NCBI GenBank assembly: GCA_022790955.1 | Contig: JAAVYD010000119.1 | Coordinates: 1 to 64,000, forward strand | DNA length: 64,000 bases | DNA from: Bacillota bacterium | Lineage (GTDB): Bacteria; Bacillota; Clostridia; Peptostreptococcales; Anaerovoracaceae | Direction of reading: 5' to 3' | Part shown: piece by piece, positions 53,589-63,052 of the stretch | Layout: each line of letters starts with the position of its first letter | How positions within the stretch are numbered: the stretch's first letter is position 1 | The notes under the pieces: generated by a model | Seen by the model: only the letters and a program-made list of their open reading frames with translations | What the model was told of the DNA's origin: nothing | The model's database searches: none | Made by a program: the position numbers and the translations under genes

Positions 53589-54929
53589 GTGAGTGATCTG
53601 GAGAAGTTATCTGATATAAACGATAATGCTGTTTATGATGCAAGGCAGCTTGGCAGACCTAAAATGGCAGTTTTGGGAATACAGCATATGTTTGCGATGT
53701 TTGGCGCGACAGTGCTCGTTCCCGCTCTGACGGGACTTAGCGTGTCGGCTACTTTGCTGTTTGCAGGAATAGGAACTCTGCTGTTTCATCTGATTTCGGG
53801 AGGAAATGTTCCAGCTTTTTTGGGCTCGTCGTTTGCATTTTTAGCTGGTTACTGGGCGATAGCGCCGGATGGCGAAGCGGGGCTGTTGCCATATGCATGC
53901 TTCGGTGTAGCGTGTTCAGGAATCCTATACGTAATTTTGTCAGCTCTTATAAAAATATTCGGCGTAAACCGTGTTATGCGTTTTTTTCCGCCTATCGTAA
54001 CCGGTCCTATAATAATAGCCATAGGATTAAATCTTTCTAAGTCTGCGGTAGATAATTGTTCCACAAACTGGCTTATAGCTCTTGTTGCAATCGTAGTAGT
54101 TGTAGCTGCTAATATCTGGGGAAAGGGCATGATAAGGATTATCCCGATAATCCTCGGCGTTATAGCTTCGTATATCACAGCCGTGATTACAAAAAACGTG
54201 GATTTTACTCAGGTAAAGGAGGCTTCGTGGATAGGGCTTCCCGTAAGCTGGGATGAAACGGTCTTTTCAATATTCAGTTCGCCGGACGTATCCCTTCTTA
54301 TAACGTCGGCAATTACTATTGTACCGATTGCTCTGGCGACCATGATCGAGCATATAGGCGATATATCGGCAATATCATCAACGGTGGGCAGGAATTATAT
54401 ACAAAATCCGGGCTTGCACAGGACGTTGCTCGGCGACGGGCTTGCAACCATGCTGGCGTCTCTTTTCGGCGCGCCTGCAAATACTACTTACGGCGAAAAT
54501 ACCGGCGTGCTCACACTCACAAGAGTATACGACCCTAAAGTAATAAGGCTTGCCGCGGCGTTTGCCATGCTGTTGTCTTTCTGCCCTAAATTTGCGGCGG
54601 TGATAACGGTGATGCCTGCGGCAACTATGGGAGGAGTTTCTCTTGTTTTATACGGAATGATTTCAGGCGTAGGAGTAAGGAATTTAATAGAAAACAATAT
54701 AAATTTCGCTGAAAGCAGAAATATAATAATAGCGGCGCTGATTTTAGTGCTTTCCATCGGTATTAATTACAGTACGGCGGGTTCAATCATATTTGCCGCC
54801 GGAGCTGTTACAATAAAGTTTTCAGGTCTGGCAATAGGAGCGCTTGTGGGTATTATCATGAATGCCGCGCTTCCGGGAAAAGACCAGGTATTTATTAAGG
54901 AGGATTTAAATGAAAATGAAAACGATTAA
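53589..54929 (+). CDS. uraA: Uracil permease (NCS2 family)
   Basis: This 446-residue membrane protein of the nucleobase-ascorbate transporter family imports uracil with protons. The N-terminal segment GIQHMFAMFGATVLVPALTGL is diagnostic, and the core has IALATMIEHIGDISAISSTVGRNYI with the substrate-binding Glu, then GAPANTTYGENTGVLTLTRV. About 12-14 hydrophobic helices are present. Translation starts at GTG 53589 after AAAAGGAG. Its last 20 nt overlap the potD-like gene, whose ribosome binding site is inside uraA, so the two are probably coupled. Confidence 0.95.
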   Translation: MSDLEKLSDINDNAVYDARQLGRPKMAVLGIQHMFAMFGATVLVPALTGLSVSATLLFAGIGTLLFHLISGGNVPAFLGSSFAFLAGYWAIAPDGEAGLLPYACFGVACSGILYVILSALIKIFGVNRVMRFFPPIVTGPIIIAIGLNLSKSAVDNCSTNWLIALVAIVVVVAANIWGKGMIRIIPIILGVIASYITAVITKNVDFTQVKEASWIGLPVSWDETVFSIFSSPDVSLLITSAITIVPIALATMIEHIGDISAISSTVGRNYIQNPGLHRTLLGDGLATMLASLFGAPANTTYGENTGVLTLTRVYDPKVIRLAAAFAMLLSFCPKFAAVITVMPAATMGGVSLVLYGMISGVGVRNLIENNINFAESRNIIIAALILVLSIGINYSTAGSIIFAAGAVTIKFSGLAIGALVGIIMNAALPGKDQVFIKEDLNENEND

Positions 54930-56001
54930 AAAAATCGCTGCGGGGATTTTATCTTTCAGTCTGATTTTTTCGTTAGCTGCCTGCGGAGGTGGCGGAAACG
55001 GCGGAAGCGCTGACGGAGGCGAAAAGACAAAGCTGTACGTTGTAAACTGGAAAGATTACGGTTCAGACGACGCGGAATTCGTAAAGGCTTTTGAAGAAGC
55101 TAATAATTGCGAGATCGTAAATACTTATATGGACAGCGAAGAAGATCTTTTAACCAGGCTGAAAACTTCGGGTGAAGGCGAGATAGACGTTTGCCTGCCG
55201 AACTGTACGATACTTCCTGCAGCGATATCCGGAGGATATCTGGAAGAAATAGATACTTCTAAAATAGCTAATTTTAACGATCTGTTCGATCGTTTCAAGA
55301 CTCAGGAAGAATGTTTCGGCGACGACGGCAAGATGTACGCGGTTCCATTCGTATGGGGTTCCACCGCTCTTGCCTACAACACGAACGATTTCGATAAAGC
55401 TCCTGATACGATTGCAGTTCTGTTTGATGAAAAATACAAGGGCAAGATAACTTTCCGCGATGACTATAACGATGCAATAATGACTGCGGCTCTCGTTTTA
55501 GGTCAGGATCCTAATAATCCGTCCGATCTGAATGCTGTAAAAGAGCTGCTTATAAAACAGAAAGCTCTTAACAGAACATACTGGCAGACAGGCGACGAGT
55601 TTTCAAAGCTGTTCGTCAGCGGCAATATATCGGTAGGTCTTATGTGGTCTGGTCAGGCTGCTACAATGAAACAGGAAGGCGAACCTATCAGCTTTACAGT
55701 TCCTGCAGACGGAGCTATCGGCTGGGTAGATAACTGGGCTATCCCTGCAAAATCCCAGAATAAGGAATTAGCATATAAGTTTATAAATGCTATGTTAGAT
55801 AAGGATTTCCAGCACAGATGGGCTTCCGGCGGAGGTCCTGCTCCGGCTAATCAGGCTGCGGCTGAAATGGTTGATCCTGAATATGCAGCTTCTGCAGGTA
55901 TGGACGAGGAATCTTTAGGTCGTCTGGTATTCATGAAATATCGTTCAGACGATGTAAAGAAAGCGTGGAACGAGCTTTGGACAGAAGTAAAGACAGCGTA
56001 A
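54910..56001 (+). CDS. potD: PotD-like (polyamine-type) ABC transporter substrate-binding lipoprotein
   Basis: The 363-residue precursor has a lipobox (SLAACGGG near residue 22) and a family-typical mature part: LYVVNWKDYGSDD at the N-terminus, VPFVWGSTALAYNTNDF, DGAIGWVDNWAIPAKSQNKELAYKFINAML. It belongs to the spermidine/putrescine-binding family. The start follows AAGGAGG and overlaps the end of uraA by 20 nt. The permease genes come only after a terminator-like hairpin and a 417-nt spacer, so the binding protein may be made in excess. The actual ligand is not proven by sequence. Confidence 0.88.
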   Translation: MKMKTIKKIAAGILSFSLIFSLAACGGGGNGGSADGGEKTKLYVVNWKDYGSDDAEFVKAFEEANNCEIVNTYMDSEEDLLTRLKTSGEGEIDVCLPNCTILPAAISGGYLEEIDTSKIANFNDLFDRFKTQEECFGDDGKMYAVPFVWGSTALAYNTNDFDKAPDTIAVLFDEKYKGKITFRDDYNDAIMTAALVLGQDPNNPSDLNAVKELLIKQKALNRTYWQTGDEFSKLFVSGNISVGLMWSGQAATMKQEGEPISFTVPADGAIGWVDNWAIPAKSQNKELAYKFINAMLDKDFQHRWASGGGPAPANQAAAEMVDPEYAASAGMDEESLGRLVFMKYRSDDVKKAWNELWTEVKTA

Positions 56002-56134
56002 AATATCAATACATCTTTAATTGAGATTTTATAAGATCGGTTTAAATTTTAAACGATAATTCATTAATATTATTGATGAAAAAATTTTATCCTGTTGATC
56101 CGAAAATTAAATAAACAGATATCAGGTAATATGC

Positions 56135-56204
56135 GGCAGAGTGTTTCAAGATTACGGATATGGCTTGCTGAGCCTCCGGTGTTTTATGAGATACTCTGCC
56201 TTTT
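56135..56204 (+). terminator. Terminator-like hairpin after potD
   Basis: GGCAGAGT (56135-56142) pairs with ACTCTGCC (56193-56200), then TTTTA. The internal sequence is long (50 nt) and partly paired. Confidence 0.6.
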
Positions 56205-56340
56205 ATATATAAATTAACATTAATATTATTACGATGATGAAGATCTTTCGCGAAATGGGACAGACGCGGCAGATTTTGCTATATAAATATTTGGCTGTCG
56301 TTTAAAAATTATATTATCAGTATATATTAATTATCAGGGC

Positions 56341-56387
56341 GTATATGAAAACTTAATTCTTAAATTAAAACGAGTTTTCATATATAC
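56341..56387 (+). promoter_or_regulatory. Long inverted repeat upstream of potB
   Basis: GTATATGAAAACT (56341-56353) is the reverse complement of AGTTTTCATATATAC (56373-56387) apart from one extra TA step. The stem lies 31 nt before the potB start and has no T run, so it may be an operator or an mRNA structure controlling potB translation. Confidence 0.45.
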
Positions 56388-56418
56388 CTTTATCCTTAGT
56401 AAATTGCAGGTGATCATT

Positions 56419-57246
56419 TTGAAATTAAATAAAAAACAGATAATGACATGGCCGGCGATTTTAATGCTGTTTATTTTTGCATTTATGCCGCTCATTATAA
56501 TGTTTAAAACGAGTTTTCAGAGCGATACGACAGGCGGATTTTCATTTGAAAATTACCAGCACTTTTTTTCAAATTTCATGTATTTGAAGCTCACGGGCAA
56601 AACGATTGTAAACAGCCTTCTGGTTACGGTCGTGAGTCTGGTTGTGGCTTATCCGCTGGCTTATATCATGGCGAAGAAACTTAAAGGATTAAAAAATATA
56701 ATACTTATCTTAACTATAATTCCATTTTTTACAAATCAACTTGTAAGGGTGTACAGCTGGCTGATATTCCTGCAGGATGGCGGAATGCTCAATAATTTTA
56801 TGAATATATTCGGTCTTTATGAAGACGGAATGAATATTTTATATACCCGCGCAGCTGTAATAATAGGACTCACTCACGCATTTTTCCCGTATATGGTCGT
56901 TACTATTTATATGGCTCTGGAAAGGATGGACGATTCTCTGTTAGAGGCGAGCAGGAGTCTTGGAGCGTCCAAGTTCACGACGTTTACAAGAGTTATATTT
57001 CCGCTGTCAGTGCCGGGGGTTATATCAGGAATATTAATAGTTTTCGTGCCGTGTCTTGGTACATTTGTAGAGCCGAGGATTCTTGGAGGAACCGACGGTA
57101 CGGTTATAGGAACTATCATAGAAGACCAATTCTTTGAAATATACGGCTGGAATTTCGGCGCAGCCATAGCGTTCCTGTTGTTCGCGCTCGTTCTTATAAG
57201 CATGGCGGCAATAAATAAAGCAGGAAAGAGGTGGGAAACAGAATGA
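56419..57246 (+). CDS. potB: Polyamine-type ABC transporter permease PotB
   Basis: The 275-residue membrane protein has six predicted helices and the binding-protein-dependent permease EAA loop, RSLGASKFTTFTRVIFPLSVPGV, near residues 175-200. It starts at TTG 56419: AGGTGATC (56408-56415) is an exact match to the 16S 3' end region and puts the core G 8 nt upstream of this TTG. Other in-frame starts (TTG 56404, GTG 56410) overlap that site. The stop overlaps the potC start (ATGA). Confidence 0.92.
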   Translation: MKLNKKQIMTWPAILMLFIFAFMPLIIMFKTSFQSDTTGGFSFENYQHFFSNFMYLKLTGKTIVNSLLVTVVSLVVAYPLAYIMAKKLKGLKNIILILTIIPFFTNQLVRVYSWLIFLQDGGMLNNFMNIFGLYEDGMNILYTRAAVIIGLTHAFFPYMVVTIYMALERMDDSLLEASRSLGASKFTTFTRVIFPLSVPGVISGILIVFVPCLGTFVEPRILGGTDGTVIGTIIEDQFFEIYGWNFGAAIAFLLFALVLISMAAINKAGKRWETE

Positions 57247-58043
57247 AGAAGACAGGTATCCTGAGTAAAATTTTAGTAATAATCGTGCTTTTATATCTCT
57301 ACGTTCCCATTATCGTGCTGATGATTCTCAGTTTTAATGAGTCGAGGTACAATTCTCTGCCTTTTAAATTTTCGCTGAAATGGTATGAGGAGCTTGCAGG
57401 AGATGCGGCGCTTATCACGGCTGCAAAAAATTCTCTGCTGCTGGCTCTCGTTACAGGCATTATCTGCGTGATACTGGCGACGTTCTTTACAGTCGGTCAG
57501 CAGTACCTGTCGAATAAAACCAACGGTATTTTTAACAGCATCGTAATGATGCCCATGAGTATTCCGTGGCTGATAATGGGTCTTTCTATGCTGCTGATGA
57601 TAAGAGAACTCAATTTTACAAAAAACATGTTTTTTGTAACGGCGGGTCACATTATAATTTCACTGCCTTATGCTCTTTTGGTGTTGAGGGCGAGGATGAG
57701 TTCGATGGATAAATCTCTGGAGGAAATGAGCGCTTCGCTGGGCGCGGGCTGGTGGACTACTTTCCGCAGGATTACGCTGCCTGTTTTGGCGCCGGCGATG
57801 GTAGCAGGCGGTTTTCTGTCGTTTATGATAAGTTTTGATAACTTTGCCATAAGCTATTTTCTTATGCCGAACGGAGTATCTACGCTGCCTATCGAGATAC
57901 AGACTTCCATTAAGTTCGGATTCACGCCGGAAATCAACGCTATTTCTACCATTATCATAGGCGTTTCTTTAATATGCCTGGCGATAGTCGGCGTTATCAT
58001 GGGCTCGAACCTTAAATCGCTGGCGGGAGGAAAGGATAAATAG
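57243..58043 (+). CDS. potC: Polyamine-type ABC transporter permease PotC
   Basis: This 266-residue permease has about six TM helices and an EAA loop (ASLGAGWWTTFRRITLPVLAPAM). It starts at ATG 57243, overlapping the potB stop by 3 nt, with AAAGAGGTGG as the ribosome binding site inside potB. An in-frame GTG at 57231 is part of that site. It forms the transmembrane channel with PotB. Confidence 0.93.
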   Translation: MKKTGILSKILVIIVLLYLYVPIIVLMILSFNESRYNSLPFKFSLKWYEELAGDAALITAAKNSLLLALVTGIICVILATFFTVGQQYLSNKTNGIFNSIVMMPMSIPWLIMGLSMLLMIRELNFTKNMFFVTAGHIIISLPYALLVLRARMSSMDKSLEEMSASLGAGWWTTFRRITLPVLAPAMVAGGFLSFMISFDNFAISYFLMPNGVSTLPIEIQTSIKFGFTPEINAISTIIIGVSLICLAIVGVIMGSNLKSLAGGKDK

Positions 58044-58091
58044 CGTAGCTGTCTGCGCAGTTTATATTAGGCAGGAGGTAATCAGAATCAT

Positions 58092-59180
58092 ATGTCAAAA
58101 GTAACATTAAAAAATATAACAAAGGTTTACGGTACGAATACAGTTGTAGATCATATAAATCTTGAAGTGGAAAACGGTTCTCTTGTGTCCATACTCGGTC
58201 CGTCGGGCTGCGGTAAAACTACTACGCTGAGAATGATAGCAGGATTCGAGCTTCCCGATGACGGAGAAGTGCTTTTTGATGATAAATCCGTAGGAAATAT
58301 TCCTGTAAATAAGAGAAATATAGGAATGGTATTTCAGAGCTACGCACTTTTTCCGCATATGACGGTAAATCAGAACGTAGCATATGGGCTTGAACAACAG
58401 AAAGTGCCTAAAGATGAAATCAAAAAAAGAGTTCAGGATGCGCTTACTATGGTTCACATGGGGGATTTCGGTAACAGAAAACCAAAGCAGCTTTCCGGAG
58501 GTCAGCAGCAGAGAGTCGCTCTTGCGAGGGCGCTGGTTATAAAGCCTAAAGTGCTTCTTTTGGATGAATCGCTGTCCGCGCTGGATAAAAAGCTCAGGGT
58601 GGAAATGCAGACGGAGCTGCGCAGGATATTGGAGGAAACGGGCGTTACCACATTTTTTGTAACCCACGATCAGGAAGAAGCCATGACTCTGTCCGACCGC
58701 ATAGTGGTTATGCGCGACGGTATTATCGAGCAAACCGGTTCTCCGAGGGAGGTTTACGAAAAGCCTGTAAACAGATTTGTTGCCGACTTTTTAGGAAAAG
58801 CGAACTTTTTTGAAGGCGTTGTTAAAGAAGTTAAAGCGGGTTCTGTCGTTCTTGAGGATAACGACGGACGAGTATTTGAAATTCCGGCGGTTTCTGAAAC
58901 AGCAGGGTCTGACGGCGATAGCGTTCAGTTTGCAGTAAGACCTGAAAAGATCGCCGTATATAAAGGCGAAAAACCGGCGGATAAGAACAGCAGCGTTGTT
59001 ATAACGGGAAAAGTTGATTCCGTCGTTTATTCCGGCAATATTACGTCGTGTACCGTTGAGGCAGACGGACGGTTTATTAAAGCAGAGATGGGCGGCGCGG
59101 CGGCGTCAGTTTCTATTATGAGGGGCGACGAGGTTCATGTTATCTGGACTCCGGAATCTACTATAAGATTAGAAGAGTAA
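58092..59180 (+). CDS. potA: Polyamine-type ABC transporter ATP-binding protein PotA
   Basis: This 362-residue ATPase has Walker A GPSGCGKTTTLRMI (about residues 36-49), signature LSGGQQQRVALARAL (about 134-148), Walker B VLLLDESLSALD and the switch His in FFVTHDQEEAM. A C-terminal TOBE-type domain (about 240-360) is present. GGCAGGAGG precedes the ATG, 48 nt after potC. The kinase gene follows 21 nt later, so both are probably in one mRNA. Confidence 0.94.
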   Translation: MSKVTLKNITKVYGTNTVVDHINLEVENGSLVSILGPSGCGKTTTLRMIAGFELPDDGEVLFDDKSVGNIPVNKRNIGMVFQSYALFPHMTVNQNVAYGLEQQKVPKDEIKKRVQDALTMVHMGDFGNRKPKQLSGGQQQRVALARALVIKPKVLLLDESLSALDKKLRVEMQTELRRILEETGVTTFFVTHDQEEAMTLSDRIVVMRDGIIEQTGSPREVYEKPVNRFVADFLGKANFFEGVVKEVKAGSVVLEDNDGRVFEIPAVSETAGSDGDSVQFAVRPEKIAVYKGEKPADKNSSVVITGKVDSVVYSGNITSCTVEADGRFIKAEMGGAAASVSIMRGDEVHVIWTPESTIRLEE

Positions 59181-59201
59181 AACGTGGCGAGGCGGTGAGA
59201 A

Positions 59202-60257
59202 ATGGAAAAATTGTACGATATCGAAGGAAGCAGGGAGGCGGTTAATTCAGGCAGCGGAATGTGTGCATCGGATATTAACGGCATAAGGCGCGGGAAAAAA
59301 TCCGGCGGATTAAAAAAGAGCGGAATCTGCCGTATAATGCCGGAAAAGCTCGGCGACGGAAGCTGTTATATTTTCGGCGGCATGATAGTTGATTATTATT
59401 ATAAGATAACCGAGTGGCCGCACCGCGGGCAGGATGGTTTTATAACCGGAGAGAACGAAATAGTAGGCGGCTGTGCAGTAAATATGGCTGTTACTCTTAA
59501 AAATTTGGGAGTTGATGCCTGTGTGATTTCAGGGCTCGGAAATGATAATACGGCGGACAGAATTTTGGAATATATGAATATTAATGAGATGTCTGCGGAA
59601 TTTTTGATAAGCATCGGCGGAAATACAGGCAAGTGTCTTGTATTTTTAGAGCCTGACGGAGAGCGGACTTTTTTAACGGAAAAAGGAGCGGAAGGAGTAT
59701 TTCCAGAAGAACTCGACCGGAAGATAAGAGCTAAAGCGCCTGCAGCGGCAGGCGTTACCGGATATTATCTGTTAGATAACGACGCTGAACGGATAATGGA
59801 TTGTATAGAATATATTCACGGTAAAGGAACGATGATTTTATTTGATCCGAGTCCGCTGGTTGATTCAATAGATAAAAAACTGCTTGCCCGCATGATAGCC
59901 GCGAGCGATATTATAACGCCGAACAAATCAGAACTTGAGATAATACAGAGATTTACAACTATCGAGGAATATTGCGGCTCAGGCAGAACGGCTGTGGTAA
60001 AGTCCGGCGGCGACGGCGGTACGGTTTATTTTGGAAGAAAGCAAGAAGAAAGCGTACAGATTGAGAATTTCGTATATAAAGCGGCTGAATGCAATGTTGT
60101 CGATACTACGGGGGCGGGCGACAGTTTTGCAGGCGCGCTGCTTTACGCAATGCTGAATAAAATCCCTATAACCGAATCTGTAAAACTGGCTTCGCGCTGC
60201 GCTGCGAAGACCGTCGAAATCGAAGGCCCCCACGGATTTTGGAGTTTGGAGGACTGA
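59202..60257 (+). CDS. PfkB/ribokinase-family carbohydrate or nucleoside kinase
   Basis: The protein is 351 residues. The PfkB fold begins at about residue 55 (CYIFGGMIVDYYYKI), with the substrate-binding motif VGGCAVNMAVTLKNLG (about 87-102) and the ATP/catalytic motif NVVDTTGAGDSFAGALLYA near 297. A basic N-terminal extension of about 54 residues is unusual for the family. A good ribosome binding site (GGCGAGGCGGTGAG) supports the long form. It stands between potA and an ADP-ribosylglycohydrolase gene, which suggests phosphorylation of ribose or a nucleoside released by that enzyme. The substrate is not known. Confidence 0.85.
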   Translation: MEKLYDIEGSREAVNSGSGMCASDINGIRRGKKSGGLKKSGICRIMPEKLGDGSCYIFGGMIVDYYYKITEWPHRGQDGFITGENEIVGGCAVNMAVTLKNLGVDACVISGLGNDNTADRILEYMNINEMSAEFLISIGGNTGKCLVFLEPDGERTFLTEKGAEGVFPEELDRKIRAKAPAAAGVTGYYLLDNDAERIMDCIEYIHGKGTMILFDPSPLVDSIDKKLLARMIAASDIITPNKSELEIIQRFTTIEEYCGSGRTAVVKSGGDGGTVYFGRKQEESVQIENFVYKAAECNVVDTTGAGDSFAGALLYAMLNKIPITESVKLASRCAAKTVEIEGPHGFWSLED

Positions 60258-60260
60258 ATT

Positions 60261-61250
60261 ATGTTAGACAGAGCATACGGGGCTCTTATCGGGGGCGCAA
60301 TCGGCGATGCTATGGGAATGCCCGCGTCGTTTCTTACAAGAGCCCAGATAGAAAAGGCTTACGGCTATATTGATGATTTTCTGGAACCTGAAAAGGTTGT
60401 GCAGGATTATCATGGAGATCTGCAGGCTGCCGAAATTACGGACGATACGATGGAAAGCGTAATTATATGCAATGTTTTGCTTGAACATAAAGGCTTTTCT
60501 GCAGAGGCTTTTAACCGCGCCATGAAGGAGTGGGCTATTGAACAGAAAATGCTGGAAAGCACTGTGATAGGACCGTCTACCCGTCGTTACCTTACAGCTC
60601 TTATGGAAGGCAGAGATCCTGCGGCGGATGCCAGGCTGAGCAATACAAACGGAAGCGCGATGAGAGCAGCGCCCATAGGCGTGATGTATCATTTCGATTT
60701 TTCTGCGTGTATGAAAGCTGCTGTGGAATCTTCGATGCAGAGTCACGGCAGCAAACCGGCGGTAGCCGCCTGCTGCGCTGTTGCGGCTGCCGTTTCCGGA
60801 GGCGTTCACGGCGGATATTCTGTAAGCGAGATTATGAATATGGCATTTGAAGGAGCTTTATACGGCGAATCCAAAGGAGCAGATATCACTGCTCCGTCAG
60901 TCGCAAAGCGTATCCGCGCAGCGGAAAGGATAGTGGACGAAGCCGGCGAGGCTGATATCAGGGATATTCTCGATGAAATAGTAGGGATTCTGGGAGCGAG
61001 CATGTTTGCATATGAATCTATACCATTAGCCCTGGGGGCTTTTTATGCTGTCAATGGAAACGGACGAGAAGGGATTCTGGCTGCGGTTAATGCCGGCGAC
61101 GATGCAGATACGAACGGCGCGATATGCGGAAATATATGCGGAGCGTACTCTGGAGCCGTTTCATTTCCTGATGAATGGAAAACACGGGTTCAGAAAACGA
61201 GCTGCCTGGATATGAAATCCATGGCGGAAAAACTGATTGTTTCAGTATAG
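60261..61250 (+). CDS. ADP-ribosylglycohydrolase-family (DraG/ARH-like) protein
   Basis: This 329-residue, mostly alpha-helical protein has the two dinuclear-metal motifs of the family: ITDDTMES (about residues 55-62) and AGDDADTNGAICG near the C-terminus, plus the start motif GALIGGAIGDAMGMP. Family members remove ADP-ribose from proteins or nucleic acids or cleave ADP-ribosyl-like N-glycosides. It starts 3 nt after the kinase gene, a strong sign of joint function in metabolite salvage or modification turnover. Confidence 0.9.
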   Translation: MLDRAYGALIGGAIGDAMGMPASFLTRAQIEKAYGYIDDFLEPEKVVQDYHGDLQAAEITDDTMESVIICNVLLEHKGFSAEAFNRAMKEWAIEQKMLESTVIGPSTRRYLTALMEGRDPAADARLSNTNGSAMRAAPIGVMYHFDFSACMKAAVESSMQSHGSKPAVAACCAVAAAVSGGVHGGYSVSEIMNMAFEGALYGESKGADITAPSVAKRIRAAERIVDEAGEADIRDILDEIVGILGASMFAYESIPLALGAFYAVNGNGREGILAAVNAGDDADTNGAICGNICGAYSGAVSFPDEWKTRVQKTSCLDMKSMAEKLIVSV

Positions 61251-62407
61251 TATTAATTATAAAGTTCAGGTTTGGGAAAAATTAATATAAATATTCATAA
61301 TTTAGGTAAATTTGCTTATATATTAAAAAATATTGTCGATTAAACTATTATATATACTTTATCGCATCTGTAATAATATGCAAGGATATGTTGACAGTGT
61401 ATATTATATAAAAGTTAAAACAGAGCTTTTTAATGAATCTTAGCATTGAATTAAAGAACTGAAATAGTATAAGATCTCAGGATTACAATATCTTATAATT
61501 TTCAGATTTAAAGTTATAATACGAGTTTGAAAGGCGAATATATTTTAAATTTTTAAAGAGAAACCGATAGTAAAAATAAATATACAGCGCGGCTGTTTAT
61601 AGTATCTGTTGGATAGATAGAGAAATTTAAAATTATACACAAAATTTTAAGATATTGTGATAATATGGCGAGTTAAATTTATTAAAGATTATTATGTGTA
61701 TTTAGTTTAATACAGATTTGTAAATCGAAGAAATACATTAATAATCCATAAATAGGGTTGATATAAATAAAATTGGGTTGTCATATTGAAAAGTACTGTT
61801 TTTTCTTTGAAGTTATGACAGGAAAATTTATTTTATACAACCCTTTTAAATTGCTCAATATAATGTTAAAATGTATAAGATTAGCAGAAAAGTATTTTGG
61901 TATATTAATAGGATAAACCTGAGTATTTAGTAAACATAGCTAATGGATAAAATATCTTTAAATCCGAAAAGTTTGCTTTTAAAGTTTAAAAAATTTAGAA
62001 TTATACATAAATTGTAATACTTTGTTATGAGTATGGCAAAAATAATTAAATAATATATGTAAATGTATGTCACAAATGCTCGTTTAAAGGATTCTTATAA
62101 AGGGAAGCAATTTTAATTTTAGAGCGAGGTGATGTTAAAAAGTACGGGCATAAACATTAAATATAAGTTTGCCTGATAACATTTTTACGAATCTATTTTA
62201 TAAAGCTGAGGCTTTATAAGCGTTATAGTTTGTGCATTTATATATATGTTTAATTTTTATTAAGTTCTATAATTCATAGTATTTGACGAAGCAATATAAA
62301 ATACGGACTTTTTATATATGATTCTGTTTTCTAAAAAAGTAAAACAATATAAAAATTTAAAGTTTTATAGATTAATACAGAAATTAAAAAGTTTAACATA
62401 ATAATAT
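61251..62407. other. Long AT-rich gene-free stretch
   Basis: Over 1.1 kb lacks any frame with a good start and length. Two diverged copies of an approximately 50-nt element occur at about 61624-61676 and 61988-62040 (both contain AATTTA-AATTATAC, then TTGT-AT and TATGGC). A strong GCGAGGTG site before a 14-codon frame (62130-62174, MLKSTGINIKYKFA) could mark a tiny peptide. No RNA gene is recognised. Confidence 0.35.
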
Positions 62408-62436
62408 TTGTAGAACTAATTTATGTGTAATATAAT
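62408..62436 (+). promoter_or_regulatory. Sigma-A promoter of the second sigma/anti-sigma operon
   Basis: TTGTAG (62408-62413), a 17-nt spacer and a perfect TATAAT (62431-62436) lie about 65 nt upstream of the sigma-factor start. Confidence 0.6.
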
Positions 62437-62498
62437 CTAAATAGGGTTTATTTTATCATTTGAATTATACAGATTTGGATTATAAGAGGGAGCAGTGA

Positions 62499-63044
62499 GT
62501 GATTACAATGTTATCTGCGATGAGTTCTGAAGATAAGTCGAAGTTTCAAAAAATATATTCTAATTACAAACGATTAATTTATTTCACAGCAAGAAAATTC
62601 TTGAAGGACGATTACAGTATTGAAGATTGTACGCAGAGAAGCTATGAAATAATTTTAAATAATATTGAAAAAATCAGGAATGTAGATTCGCCTGAAGCAA
62701 AGTATTACATATACAAAATCGTACGTTCCGTGGCATTGCATATGCTGCGTGACGAAAAATGGTATGTAAACGATGTGGAATACGAAGATGAAATGATATC
62801 GACAATAGAAGACGAACAGGAAAATGTAGAAAAGATCATTATAAACAGTGAATGGAAGACTGTTGTAGAAGCAGCGATAAACGATCTGGATGAAGATGAC
62901 AAATTCTTGTTAGAGTGCAGGTTGGAAGCAGAGATGACTTATGCGCATCTGGGTGAACTTTTGGGGATATCGGAAGATGCATGCAGAAAGAGAATGCAAC
63001 GCATAAGGAGGAAACTTGCCGAAGAAGTTGAGAAATCGAGGTAA
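62499..63044 (+). CDS. Second ECF-like RNA polymerase sigma-70 factor
   Basis: The protein is 181 residues. Region 2: FQKIYSNYKRLIYFTARKFLKDDYSIEDCTQRSYEIILNN (about 15-55). Region 4 with helix-turn-helix: INDLDEDDKFLLECRLEAEMTYAHLGELLGISEDACRKRMQRIRRKL (about 125-172). The start GTG 62499 is 6 nt after AAGAGGGAG; ATG 62508 is an alternative. It is distantly similar to the sigma factor at 15228. The anti-sigma gene starts 8 nt after its stop. Confidence 0.88.
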   Translation: MITMLSAMSSEDKSKFQKIYSNYKRLIYFTARKFLKDDYSIEDCTQRSYEIILNNIEKIRNVDSPEAKYYIYKIVRSVALHMLRDEKWYVNDVEYEDEMISTIEDEQENVEKIIINSEWKTVVEAAINDLDEDDKFLLECRLEAEMTYAHLGELLGISEDACRKRMQRIRRKLAEEVEKSR

Positions 63045-63052
63045 GAAAGAGT

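Larger units (their letters stand above)
56002..56418. other. Spacer between potD and potB
   Basis: It contains no ORF. Two hairpins are present: a terminator (56135-56204) and a long stem just upstream of potB (56341-56387). The rest is AT-rich. Confidence 0.5.
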
